Numbered from the stretch's first letter, positions 1 to 6,849 are shown. The stretch is 9,291 bases of DNA from Synergistaceae bacterium (GCA_031270755.1 JAISWV010000019.1:1-9291); one strand, 5' to 3'. Notes: generated from the letters alone by a model not told the origin. A program made the numbers and translations.

Positions 1-327
1 CTCGGCGGTGAAGGGCTCGCCGTTGTGGAACTTCACGCCTTTACGGAGGTAAAACTTGTAGGTCAGGGAGTCGAGAATTTCCCACCTCTCGGCCAAAACG
101 GGCACCAGCTTCTTCGTCTTGCCGTCCACCGTCACCAAGGGTTCGTTGATGTGCTTGGTCACGGCGAAGGACATGGTGTCCACGGCCTGCTGGGGGTCGA
201 GGCTCCTGGCGTCCGCTGGCAGTCCCAGGGTGAACGTCTCGAAGGTTGCGGCAAAAGAGCAGGCCGCCGTCAGAACCACAAAAATCGAAGCTACGAACAC
301 GAAAAACGCCTTCCAAAAATTCCTCAT
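1..327 (-). CDS. Peptide ABC transporter substrate-binding protein, family 5 (N-terminal part)
   Basis: This is the start of an extracytoplasmic peptide-binding protein (SBP_bac_5, DppA/OppA type) that would deliver peptides to the permease and ATPases encoded upstream in the same operon. The frame is open for 109 codons and leaves the window, so about four fifths of the usual ~500 residues are missing. Residues 1-26 form a signal peptide (basic start, hydrophobic core at 8-22) with a type I cleavage site after Ser-Phe-Ala. Cys23 follows TAA, a poor lipobox, so a lipoprotein is less likely. Family marks are SLDPQ at 42-46 and the motif LRKGVKFHNGEPFTAE at 94-109. The ATG at 327 has AGGAGT 7 nt upstream; an in-frame GTG lies directly before it. 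It follows the M20 gene after 98 nt without an obvious terminator, so it is probably cotranscribed. A binding protein in last place is less common than in first place. Family is certain; substrate is unknown. Confidence 0.92.
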   Translation of the reverse strand, partial: MRNFWKAFFVFVASIFVVLTAACSFAATFETFTLGLPADARSLDPQQAVDTMSFAVTKHINEPLVTVDGKTKKLVPVLAERWEILDSLTYKFYLRKGVKFHNGEPFTAE

Positions 328-425
328 CACAATCACTCCTTATAGTAAAATAATCTCCAAATAAAAAATCAATATCGACTGAAAGCACGTCGCTCCACAG
401 CTAAAACCCGAGATCAAATTTGTCG

Positions 426-1676
426 TCAATCCTCAGATGCCAGCGATTGCAGTTCCGGTGTCCGCAGGGCGTCCAACGCCGCGGCCGTCAGAACCTCCAT
501 GCCCACGGGGATCGCCTGGTCGTCCACGTAGAAGTTGATGGAGTGGGTGGGGCAGTGAGGGCCTCCCGGCGTGCGGACCCCCAGGCGGAAGAGGGCCCCC
601 GGCGCTTTCTCCAGAAAGTAAGCGTAGTCCTCGCCGCCCATGGCTGGAGAGGGGAGCTCGACGATTCTTTTGACGGACTCCACGCCTCGGGCGGCCCGCC
701 GAACGAGTTCCACCCACCTCCGGTCCACGGCGGTGGGGATGATCTCCGGCTGAATTTCCACCGTGACCTTGGCGCGCAGCCCCTGGCCCACGTGCTCCGC
801 GATCTCCCGTACCCGGCGGTGAAACAGCTCCTGGGTCGTCTTGCGGAGGTAGCGGATGCACCCCTCCAGGACCACGGGGCCGCCGATGTAGGAGTTGGAG
901 ATCCCTCCCTCGATACGCCCGAAGGTGACGAAGGCGCAGTCCGTGGGCGCCAGCTCCCGGGAGCCCAGGGTCTGCAGGGTCGTCACGATGGTGGAGGCCG
1001 TGAGAATCGTGTCCACTCCGTAGTGGGGATAGCCACCGTGGGCCTGTTTACCTTCCACGGTGATCTTCAGGAGATCGACCCCGGCGGTCATGAAGTCGTC
1101 CCGGACCCCTATCTCCCCCACCTCGATGTCCGGCAGGGCGTGAAGGGCGATCACTCCGTCCACGCGGGGGTTTTCCATCACGCCGGCCTCGATGAACTCC
1201 GACGCGCCCCCCAATTCCTCCTCCGCGTGCTGGAAAAAAAATTTGACGCAGCCGGAAAAACGATCCCGAAGCCCGGAGAGCAGCCGCGCCGTTCCCATCA
1301 AGATGGCGGTGTGGGAGTCGTGTCCGCAGCCGTGAAATATGCCGGGCTTTTTCGAGGCGTAGGTAACACCCGACTGCTCCTGTATGGGGAGCGCGTCGAT
1401 ATCCGCCCTCAGCCCCACACATCTTCCTGGCCCCGGCCCCATGCCGTAGACCTGGGCGCAGATCCCGGTTCCGCTGCTGCCGACCCGGCGCAAATCGATT
1501 CCGGAGGCCCTCAGCACCTTCTCGATCAGGGCGGAGGTGTCTTTCTCCTGGAAACTCAGCTCGGGGTTCTCGTGGATCTCATGACGCCAAGCGATCACCT
1601 CCGGGGTTATCTCCCGAACCCTTTGCGCCAGTATTTCCCTAACCTTGAAATCCTCTTGAATTGAATCTTTTTGCAT
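426..1676 (-). CDS. M20 family (M20D-type) amidohydrolase / peptidase
   Basis: This 416-residue protein is a cytoplasmic two-metal hydrolase of the M20D group (IAA-amino-acid hydrolase, hippuricase and N-acyl-amino-acid amidohydrolase relatives); length is normal for the family. Visible motifs in order are RHEIHENPELSFQE (31-44), LRADIDALPIQE (89-100), the metal site HGCGHDSHTA (115-124, Cys117 and His119), FFQHAEEE (147-154, the catalytic glutamate and a metal glutamate), His179 in ALHALPD, MGGEDYAYF (346-354) and His378 in THSINFYVDD. Residues from about 195 to 305, including GKQAHGGYPHYGVD, form the lid domain. The Cys metal ligand places it in M20D rather than in the PepT/CPG2 groups. The ATG has AAGGAG upstream; the gap to dppF is 13 nt, and the ribosome site overlaps the dppF stop region. 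Being in a peptide-transport operon, it probably cleaves an imported N-acyl amino acid or dipeptide. No signal peptide is seen. The exact substrate cannot be read from sequence. Confidence 0.93.
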   Translation of the reverse strand: MQKDSIQEDFKVREILAQRVREITPEVIAWRHEIHENPELSFQEKDTSALIEKVLRASGIDLRRVGSSGTGICAQVYGMGPGPGRCVGLRADIDALPIQEQSGVTYASKKPGIFHGCGHDSHTAILMGTARLLSGLRDRFSGCVKFFFQHAEEELGGASEFIEAGVMENPRVDGVIALHALPDIEVGEIGVRDDFMTAGVDLLKITVEGKQAHGGYPHYGVDTILTASTIVTTLQTLGSRELAPTDCAFVTFGRIEGGISNSYIGGPVVLEGCIRYLRKTTQELFHRRVREIAEHVGQGLRAKVTVEIQPEIIPTAVDRRWVELVRRAARGVESVKRIVELPSPAMGGEDYAYFLEKAPGALFRLGVRTPGGPHCPTHSINFYVDDQAIPVGMEVLTAAALDALRTPELQSLASED

Positions 1677-1689
1677 TTTCGACTCCTTC

Positions 1690-2652
1690 TCACGCGAAAT
1701 GACAGGCGGCGAAGTGGCCCGGCTTGACCTCCGAGAGGGTCGGGCTTTCCGATGAGCACCGCTCCTGACGCCGAAAGCAGCGCGGGGCGAATCGGCATCC
1801 CGGCGGCGGGTCCACCGGGCTGGGCACGTCCCCTTCCAGAATGACGCGCTTTTTCTGTTTGCCCTCCCCGTCCAGGTCGATGGTGGGGACCGCGGACAGA
1901 AGGGCCTGGGTGTAGGGATGCAGAGGGTCTTCGAAAAGGACCATGTTGCCGGACCGTTCGACGACCTGCCCCAGGTACATCACGGCCACTTCGTCCGAGA
2001 CGTAACGCACGACGCTCAAGTTATGGGAGATGAAGAGATAGGTGTATCCGTACTCCTTCTTCAGGTCGCCCAGCAGGTTCAAGATTTGCGCCTGAATGCA
2101 GACATCGAGGGCCGACACGGGCTCGTCCAGAACGATGAAGTCAGGGTTGAGGGCCAGGGCGCGGGCCACTCCGATGCGCTGCCGCCGTCCTCCGTCCAGC
2201 TCGTGGGGGAACGAGGTCACCAGACGCTCCGCCAGCCCCACCGTGTCCATCAGTTCCATGACCCGGGCCTCCACCTCTCTTCGGTTGCGGCAGGCCTTGT
2301 TGATCAAAAGGGGCTCCGCGATGAGCTGGAAGACGGACATGCGAGGGTTCAACGACGAAAAAGGGTCCTGAAAAACGATCTGGGCGTCACGGCGAAAACG
2401 GCTTTTCCCCTTTTCGTCCAGGGCGAAGACGTTGGATCCCTTGAAGACCACCTCCCCGGCCGTGGGCTCCAGGAGCCCGATAACCAGCCGCCCCAGGGTG
2501 GATTTCCCGCAGCCGGACTCCCCCACCAACCCCAGGGTCAGTCCTTTGGAGATCGAGAGGGAAACGTCGTCCACCGCCTGCAGAATACCCTCGTGTACCT
2601 TGAAGTATTTTTTCAGGTTCCGTACCTCCAGAAGGTTTTTGTAGTCGCTCAT
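1690..2652 (-). CDS. dppF: Peptide ABC transporter ATP-binding protein, DppF/OppF type
   Basis: One of the two nucleotide-binding subunits that power the DppB/DppC channel at the inner face of the membrane. The 320 residues carry Walker A GESGCGKST (44-52), the Q-loop Gln95, the Walker B segment DFIVLDE (171-177) and the switch His210. The C-terminal oligopeptide-transporter extension has LHPYTQALL (244-252) and cysteines 286, 292, 299 and 317, the pattern that holds an iron-sulfur cluster in a solved homologue (established knowledge; not shown here). The odd point is the ABC signature at 152-156: LDGGR replaces the usual LSGGQ. I recall similar variants in other OppF-like proteins, so it is probably functional, but it may make the two ATP sites unequal. 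Its ATG overlaps the dppD stop as ATGA, which implies translational coupling and partnership with DppD. The dpp symbol is by family; opp is equally possible. Confidence 0.95.
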   Translation of the reverse strand: MSDYKNLLEVRNLKKYFKVHEGILQAVDDVSLSISKGLTLGLVGESGCGKSTLGRLVIGLLEPTAGEVVFKGSNVFALDEKGKSRFRRDAQIVFQDPFSSLNPRMSVFQLIAEPLLINKACRNRREVEARVMELMDTVGLAERLVTSFPHELDGGRRQRIGVARALALNPDFIVLDEPVSALDVCIQAQILNLLGDLKKEYGYTYLFISHNLSVVRYVSDEVAVMYLGQVVERSGNMVLFEDPLHPYTQALLSAVPTIDLDGEGKQKKRVILEGDVPSPVDPPPGCRFAPRCFRRQERCSSESPTLSEVKPGHFAACHFA

Positions 2653-3644
2653 TTTCCGTCACCCCGGTTCCCCGACGAAAAATCCAGGGGAAAATGGCAG
2701 TCCACGAAGTGCCCCGGCTCGTACTCCTTCATCCCGCAGCTTCTTTCGTGGCAGACGTGGCGGGCATGGGGGCAGCGGGGAGAAAAGCTGCAGCCCTCGG
2801 GCAGGTTCGTGGGGTCCGGCGTCAGACCGGGGATCACCGCCAGCTTTTCGCCGGGGTCGGTGTCCAGGCGGGGCACGGCGTCGAACAAGCCTTGCGTGTA
2901 GGGATGCAAAGGTTTTTTGTAGAGCTGCCGAAGACCGGCGGTCTCCACCAAGCGGCCCGCGTACATGATCGCCACGTCGTCGCAGATTTCGGCCACGATG
3001 CCCAGGTCGTGAGTGATCAAAAGCAACGAGGTGCGCACCGAGCTCTGAAGCTTCTTGATCAGGTCGATCACCTGAGCTTGAATCGTCACGTCCAGAGCGG
3101 TGGTGGGCTCGTCCGCAATAAGGAGGTCCGGCTCGCAGGCGAGAGCGATGGCGATCCCCACCCGCTGACGCATTCCGCCGGAGAGCTGGTGGGGGTAGTC
3201 CTTCCCCCGCTCGGGACGGATGCCCACCAGGGTCAGCATCTCCCGGGCGCGTTCCCGGGTGTTGGCCACGGCCGAGTGGAGCTCCACCATTTCCATGATC
3301 TGTTCCTCCACAGTCATGATGGGGTTGAGGGAGGTCATGGGGTCCTGGAAAATCATGGCGATCTTGCCGCCGCGGAAGGCCCGTTTCTCCGGTTCCGTCA
3401 TCTTCATGACGTCCCGCCCCTGAAAAAGGATCTCGCCGGTCATCTCCCCCGGCGGCGACTGAATCAGCTGAAGGGCGGCCAAAGCGGTGGTGGTCTTTCC
3501 CGCGCCGGTCTCCCCCACGAACCCCAGGGACTTGCCCTTCCGGAGCGACAAATTCAAGCCATTGACCGCGTGAACAACCCCGGTGTCGGTGTGAAAACGC
3601 ACGAAAAGATTTCGGATATCCAAGAGAGGTTGAGCGTCATTCAT
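2649..3644 (-). CDS. dppD: Peptide ABC transporter ATP-binding protein, DppD/OppD type
   Basis: The second ATPase subunit of the peptide importer, expected to pair with DppF. From the ATG at 3644 it has 331 residues: Walker A GETGAGKTT (44-52), Q-loop Gln100, a canonical signature LSGGM (154-158), Walker B ending in DE (178-179), switch His212, then the LHPYTQGLF motif and a C-terminal cysteine set (285, 291, 298, 303, 316) typical of this family. An in-frame GTG at 3653 would add three residues. I prefer the ATG because the duplicated copy of this gene start at 4885-4927 keeps the sequence from CC-ATG-AATGAC onward but not the bases of the GTG. The ribosome site is weak (AGAGGATAGG). Its first 14 codons are duplicated upstream of the M24 gene. 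The stop overlaps the dppF start by 4 nt. Family assignment is secure; the 9-nt start uncertainty remains. Confidence 0.95.
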   Translation of the reverse strand: MNDAQPLLDIRNLFVRFHTDTGVVHAVNGLNLSLRKGKSLGFVGETGAGKTTTALAALQLIQSPPGEMTGEILFQGRDVMKMTEPEKRAFRGGKIAMIFQDPMTSLNPIMTVEEQIMEMVELHSAVANTRERAREMLTLVGIRPERGKDYPHQLSGGMRQRVGIAIALACEPDLLIADEPTTALDVTIQAQVIDLIKKLQSSVRTSLLLITHDLGIVAEICDDVAIMYAGRLVETAGLRQLYKKPLHPYTQGLFDAVPRLDTDPGEKLAVIPGLTPDPTNLPEGCSFSPRCPHARHVCHERSCGMKEYEPGHFVDCHFPLDFSSGNRGDGK

Positions 3645-3706
3645 GGGCGGCACCTATCCTCTACCGTTTCTGCTTGGGGTCCAGGGCGTCCCGCAACCCG
3701 TCTCCG
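3604..3706. repeat. Direct repeat, left copy: dppC end plus dppD start
   Basis: This segment has two blocks also found, in the same order and orientation, at 4885-4980. Block A (3604-3646) equals 4885-4927 in all 43 bases and holds the first codons of dppD. Block B (3659-3702) equals 4933-4976 in all 44 bases and holds the last codons and stop of dppC; after one mismatch four more bases match. The spacer between the blocks differs: 12 bases here, 5 in the other copy. The two copies bracket the M24 peptidase gene. Confidence 0.95.
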
Positions 3707-3732
3707 AATAGCGCCCGCAGTCTTGTTTCCAT
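3661..3732 (-). pseudogene. Remnant of a dppC 3' end (23-codon frame) before dppD
   Basis: Between the M24 stop and the dppD start lies a frame of 23 codons starting at an ATG. Its last 15 residues are GDGLRDALDPKQKR preceded by Phe, the same as the tail of the intact DppC except that DppC has Val at that Phe. The DNA 3659-3702 is identical over 44 bases to 4933-4976 at the end of dppC. The first eight residues (METRLRAL) do not look like DppC, so the upstream boundary is near 3706. I read it as a leftover of a second dppC copy. It could still be translated and coupled to dppD because its TAG lies 16 nt before the dppD ATG; its ATG has no good ribosome site. Confidence 0.7.
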
Positions 3733-3741
3733 TTCGCTGGC

Positions 3742-4848
3742 CTATACCACCATGAGCTGCTTGGGGAAACGGTTGAGGATCTCCGTTCCCGATTTCGTCA
3801 GCATCACCAGGTCCTCGATTCGGACCCCGAAGCGGCCCTTGAGGTATATACCCGGCTCAATGCTGAAACAGTTCCCTTCAACCAAAGGGACGGAGTTGGC
3901 CTGAGAGATGTAGGGGCTTTCGTGTCCGTCCAGGCCGATCCCATGTCCCAGCCGGTGGGGAAAAAACTCTCCGTAACCGGCCGCCGCGATAATATCCCGC
4001 GCCGCGGCGTCGATGTCCCGGGGCACGGCTCCGGCGCGCACTTTGTCCATGGCCGCCAGTTGGGCGCGCAAGACGGTTTCGTAGACGTTCTTCTGCTCGT
4101 CTGTGGGGGCGCCCACGAAAAAGGTTCGGGTCATATCGTGGCTGTAACCACCGTACCATCCGCCGCAGTCCAGCATGACGATATCGTTGTCCTCCACGGC
4201 GCGGTCGTTGTCCCTTCCGTAGTGAGGCTTCGCGCTGTTGGGTCCCGTGGCCGCGCAGGGAACCCGGGGTTTGCCGCCGTGGGTCTCGTGAAAATTCACG
4301 ACGAAACGCATGAGGTCGTGTTCGTAAAGCCCCGGTTTCAGGTAAGCGGCGAAGGCCTCCATCATCGCGTCGTTCATGGCGGAAGCGTGGCGCATCCAAG
4401 CCTGTTCTTCCTGACTCTTGACGGACCGCAGAGGCGCCAGCAGCGTAAAGCCATTGACCGCCGCGATTTCGATCCCCGCGTCCCGGGCCGCGGCAAGCAC
4501 GTCGATCATGTCTCCAGCCTCGATGCCCCGGGTAAAAGCGACAGAAACCCGCCCCTGGAGTCCTGTTTTCCGAAGCGCCGTTCCCAGAGGGGGTCCAAAG
4601 CCCTGATGATCCTCCCATTCCACGATTCGCATCGTATCCCGGATTCCATCGACGTCGTCTCGATGCAGCGACGGGCATAGGAAAAACGACTCTCCTTCCT
4701 GGGTGACCAACGCTCCCTTCAAACGGGAATCGGAGCGAAAGTCCAGACCCGTGATGTAGAAAAGGTCGGAGCCCGGCGCCAAAAAAACGCCATCGAGGCC
4801 CTTTTCCCGTAGCAGAAGGAGCATCTTTTCAAATCGATTCCGGTTCAT
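3742..4848 (-). CDS. M24 family (creatinase/prolidase-like) Xaa-Pro peptidase
   Basis: A 368-residue cytoplasmic metallopeptidase of the M24B group (prolidase PepQ / aminopeptidase P-like), normal in length. Residues 1-130 are the creatinase-like N-terminal domain; 135-368 form the pita-bread catalytic domain. Five metal ligands are all visible: Asp227 (MLDCGG), Asp238 (SHDMTRTF), His302 (GHGIGLDGHE), Glu331 (SIEPGIY) and Glu345 (VRIEDLV). His209 (PHYGRD) and His309 match the usual accessory active-site histidines. It would release amino acids from X-Pro dipeptides or similar imported peptides; creatinase-type hydrolysis of another C-N bond cannot be excluded. The ATG overlaps, as ATGA, the stop of a short frame made from a dppD fragment. 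GGAGGAG lies 12 nt upstream, rather far. The gene sits inside a duplicated dppC-dppD junction, so it was probably placed here by rearrangement. Confidence 0.92.
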   Translation of the reverse strand: MNRNRFEKMLLLLREKGLDGVFLAPGSDLFYITGLDFRSDSRLKGALVTQEGESFFLCPSLHRDDVDGIRDTMRIVEWEDHQGFGPPLGTALRKTGLQGRVSVAFTRGIEAGDMIDVLAAARDAGIEIAAVNGFTLLAPLRSVKSQEEQAWMRHASAMNDAMMEAFAAYLKPGLYEHDLMRFVVNFHETHGGKPRVPCAATGPNSAKPHYGRDNDRAVEDNDIVMLDCGGWYGGYSHDMTRTFFVGAPTDEQKNVYETVLRAQLAAMDKVRAGAVPRDIDAAARDIIAAAGYGEFFPHRLGHGIGLDGHESPYISQANSVPLVEGNCFSIEPGIYLKGRFGVRIEDLVMLTKSGTEILNRFPKQLMVV

Positions 4849-4882
4849 GGCAGTTCTCTACTCCTCCGACGCCAGGGCGTCC
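4844..4882. repeat. Possible third, degenerate copy of the dppC-end junction before the M24 gene
   Basis: On the minus strand this reads GGACGCCCTGG, 11 other bases, then TAGAGAACTGCCATGAA. The dppC end reads GGACGCCCTGG, 17 other bases, then TAGAGAACAGCCATGAA (4921-4965). Thus 11 bases and then 16 of 17 bases match in the same order. In this frame the segment would encode DALASEE and a stop, compared with DALDPKQKR and a stop for DppC. The segment could instead derive from the tail of an M20 gene (the M20 protein here has LDAL and ends LASED). The similarity is short, so confidence is limited. Confidence 0.45.
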
Positions 4883-4925
4883 AAAAAAGATTTCGGATAT
4901 CCAAGAGAGGTTGAGCGTCATTCAT
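4845..4925 (-). pseudogene. Remnant of the dppD 5' end fused to unrelated codons (26-codon frame)
   Basis: The frame begins MNDAQPLLDIRNLF, identical to the first 14 residues of DppD, then leaves the homology at about 4885 and continues for 12 unrelated residues to a TGA. The TGA overlaps the ATG of the M24 gene, and the ATG lies 9 nt after the dppC stop, so the frame could serve as a translational bridge between dppC and the M24 gene. There is no ABC motif left, so it is not a working ATPase. I read it as the broken start of a second dppD copy. Confidence 0.75.
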
Positions 4926-4980
4926 GGCTGTTCTCTACCGTTTCTGCTTGGGGTCCAGGGCGTCCCGCAACCCGTCCCCG
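4885..4980. repeat. Direct repeat, right copy: dppC end plus dppD start
   Basis: Right partner of the repeat at 3604-3706. Here block B is the true 3' end of the intact dppC, and block A is a dppD start that breaks off after 14 codons. Exact identity of 43 and 44 bases, including third codon positions, argues for a recent duplication or gene conversion rather than conserved protein sequence. Confidence 0.95.
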
Positions 4981-5828
4981 ACGCAGTTCAGAGCGACGAT
5001 GGTTATCATGATCGCCAGCCCCGGAAAAACGCTCAAATAGGCGTTGCTTCTGAGGTAAGGGCGCGCGGCGGAGAGCATTCCGCCCCATTCGGGGTAAGGC
5101 GGCTGAACCCCCAGGCCCAGAAAGCTCAAGGTGGCCGCGAACAAAATGGCGTTCGCCACGTTGATGGTTGCCTGGACGATCAGGGGCGCCATGCAGTTCG
5201 GCAGGATGTAGAGCAGGATGACGCGCGTGTGGCTGGCCCCCATGGCCCGGGCCGCCTCGATGAACTCGGTGTTTTTCACGGAGAGCACCGAGGCCCTCAT
5301 GAGCCGGGCGAAGCGGGGTATGGCGGTGATGCCCACGGCGATCATCAGGTTGAAAAGCCCAGGCCCCAGCACGGAGGAGATGACGATGGCCAGCAAAATC
5401 GTGGGTATCGCAAGCTGCACGTCCATGATCCGCATCAGCAGGTTGTCGATTTTGCCTCCGAAGTAACCGGCCACGGCTCCGATCATCCCTCCCGCGGCCA
5501 GCGCTATGGAGACGGCGATGAACCCCACCTGCAGAGAAACGCGGGACCCGTAGATCAGGCGTGAAAGCACGTCCCGCCCGAACTCGTCCGTACCCAGGAG
5601 GTGTTTGGCGGAGGGCGGCTTGCGGATCATCATGTAATCCTGAGTCGCGTAACCGTAGGGCGCGATCCGCTCGGCGAAAATGGCCGTGAGAGCCAGAAGC
5701 AGAATCACCACGAGCCCGGCCATAGCCAAATAGTTCCTGCGCAGCCGGATAAAAGTGTAACGCCACATGGAATTGCCTTTCGTGAAGCTGTTTCCCGTGA
5801 CGGTTTTGTTCATGACGGTTCCGCCCAT
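4935..5828 (-). CDS. dppC: Peptide ABC transporter permease, DppC/OppC type
   Basis: An inner-membrane permease of 297 residues that forms the translocation channel with DppB. An N-terminal cytoplasmic stretch with the OppC_N-type motif RRNYLAMAGLVVILLL (30-45) leads into the first membrane helix. The motif LLGTDEFGRDVLSRLIYGSR (77-96) is diagnostic of the DppC/OppC group. The EAA loop that contacts the ATPases is EAARAMG (191-197) through ILP (208-210). TLSFLGLGVQPP and GDGLRDALDP mark the C-terminal part; six membrane helices are expected and the hydrophobic segments fit. The ATG at 5828 is chosen because GGGAGG lies 5 nt before it; ATGs 5 and 20 codons further in lack this. The gap to the dppB stop is 10 nt, with the ribosome site overlapping that stop. 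Its 3' end is copied elsewhere in the operon. Confidence 0.95.
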   Translation of the reverse strand: MGGTVMNKTVTGNSFTKGNSMWRYTFIRLRRNYLAMAGLVVILLLALTAIFAERIAPYGYATQDYMMIRKPPSAKHLLGTDEFGRDVLSRLIYGSRVSLQVGFIAVSIALAAGGMIGAVAGYFGGKIDNLLMRIMDVQLAIPTILLAIVISSVLGPGLFNLMIAVGITAIPRFARLMRASVLSVKNTEFIEAARAMGASHTRVILLYILPNCMAPLIVQATINVANAILFAATLSFLGLGVQPPYPEWGGMLSAARPYLRSNAYLSVFPGLAIMITIVALNCVGDGLRDALDPKQKR

Positions 5829-5838
5829 GACAACCTCC

Positions 5839-6762
5839 CTACCTCACGTGAATCCGAGGATCGACGAATGCGTAGAGGATATCCACCACGAGGTTCACCA
5901 GGCAAAACGCCACGGAAATGAAGAGGACGCCTCCCTGAATGATGGGGTAGTCGCGCATGTTGATGGCCTCGATCATCAGGCGACCCACCCCGGAGATGGA
6001 AAAAATCGCCTCCGTAATGAGAGACCCCCCCAGAAGCAGGCCGAACTGCATACTGATGATGGTCATGATCGGAATCATGGCGTTGGGAAGGGCGTGGCGC
6101 AGGATGACGGTGCGTTCTTTCTGTCCCTTGGCCCGAGCGGTGCGGACGTAGTCCGTCCGGATGACCTCCAGCATACTGGAGCGCGTGATGCGGGCGATGA
6201 TGGCGATGGTGGAGCCGGAGAGGGTCACCACCGGCAGAACCATCTCGCCGGGCGTGCTGAACCCCATGGAGGGCAGCCATTCGAGATGCACGGAAAAAGC
6301 CAGGATGAGAAGCAATCCCGTCCAGAACGTGGGCATGGAGACGCCCAGAAGCGTGACGAGCGTCGTGACGCTGTCGAGAAACGAATATTGGCGTATGGCG
6401 CAGATGACGCCCAGAGGGATCCCCACCAAGGTGCTGAACGCCACAGCCCAGAAGGCCAGCTTCATCGTCGTGGGGATGCGGGTGGAGAGTTCGTAGGAAA
6501 CGGGGCTCTTCATGGCGTAAGAGTAGCCCAGGTCGGCGTGGACAACGGCCCTGTAAATGTAGCGCCCCAATTGGACAACGAAGGGATCGTCCAGCCCGTG
6601 CTCCGTCCGGAACGCAGCTATGGCCTCCCGGGTCGCCTCCTGCCCCAGGGCGATATGGGCCGGGTCACCCGGCGTGAAGTAAAGGATCGTGAAGAGAACG
6701 GTCATCACGCACAAGATAACCGGGATCAACAGAAAAACTCTCCGGACAATGTATTTCAGCAA
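5839..6762 (-). CDS. dppB: Peptide ABC transporter permease, DppB/OppB type
   Basis: First gene of the transport operon: a 307-residue inner-membrane permease that partners DppC. Residues 9-30 are the first membrane helix, followed by PGDPA (31-35), the DppB/OppB signature. The periplasmic loop (about 35-97) contains GLDDPFVVQLGRYI and LGYSY. The EAA loop is TARAKG (208-213) through ALP (224-226), followed by IFSISGVGRLMIEAI and the ending VDPRIHVR typical of the family. The start is a TTG: an in-frame TAG lies at 6783-6781, no ATG or GTG comes between, and the next ATG would delete most of the first helix. GAGAAGG about 9 nt upstream supports the TTG. The 250-bp AT-rich region before it holds a promoter candidate, so this is probably the first gene of the transcript. 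Confidence 0.95.
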   Translation of the reverse strand: MLKYIVRRVFLLIPVILCVMTVLFTILYFTPGDPAHIALGQEATREAIAAFRTEHGLDDPFVVQLGRYIYRAVVHADLGYSYAMKSPVSYELSTRIPTTMKLAFWAVAFSTLVGIPLGVICAIRQYSFLDSVTTLVTLLGVSMPTFWTGLLLILAFSVHLEWLPSMGFSTPGEMVLPVVTLSGSTIAIIARITRSSMLEVIRTDYVRTARAKGQKERTVILRHALPNAMIPIMTIISMQFGLLLGGSLITEAIFSISGVGRLMIEAINMRDYPIIQGGVLFISVAFCLVNLVVDILYAFVDPRIHVR

Positions 6763-6820
6763 ACAAACGCGCCTTCTCTTCTAATATAATCACTGTCAAT
6801 TCACTTGCATCGACAAAATG

Positions 6821-6849
6821 ATGCTACAGCAAACAAAAATTCCTGTCAA
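6821..6849 (-). promoter_or_regulatory. Candidate sigma-70-type promoter for the peptide operon
   Basis: On the minus strand there is a perfect TTGACA (6849-6844), a 17-bp spacer and TAGCAT (6826-6821), which matches TATAAT at four of six positions, about 60 bases before dppB. AT-rich DNA lies just upstream of the -35 box (about 6850-6866), as for an UP element. A second TTGACA at 6799-6794 has no -10 box at a proper distance. Sequence match only. Confidence 0.45.

Noticed and set aside
41..388. Minus-strand frame of 115 codons over the binding-protein start
   Set aside because: It is out of frame with the signal peptide and family motifs of the binding protein, which is the real gene here.
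328..425. Separate promoter for the binding-protein gene
   Set aside because: AT-rich stretches are present (TTGATT near 370), but no -10 box lies at a good distance and no terminator precedes it; cotranscription is the simpler reading.
420..1664. Long plus-strand open frame of 414 codons
   Set aside because: It is the antisense of the M20 gene; its product is low in family-like motifs and rich in Gly, His, Pro and Arg, as expected for a GC-rich shadow frame.
4869..4882. Palindrome GACGCC-AG-GGCGTC before the M24 gene as a regulatory site
   Set aside because: It is better explained by coding sequence for Asp-Ala-Leu-Ala in a gene tail; similar strings occur in several C-terminal segments of this GC-rich DNA.
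5767..6789. Plus-strand frame of 340 codons opposite dppB and dppC
   Set aside because: Antisense shadow of two certain permease genes; its Asp/His/Gly-rich product has no recognisable domain or membrane segment.
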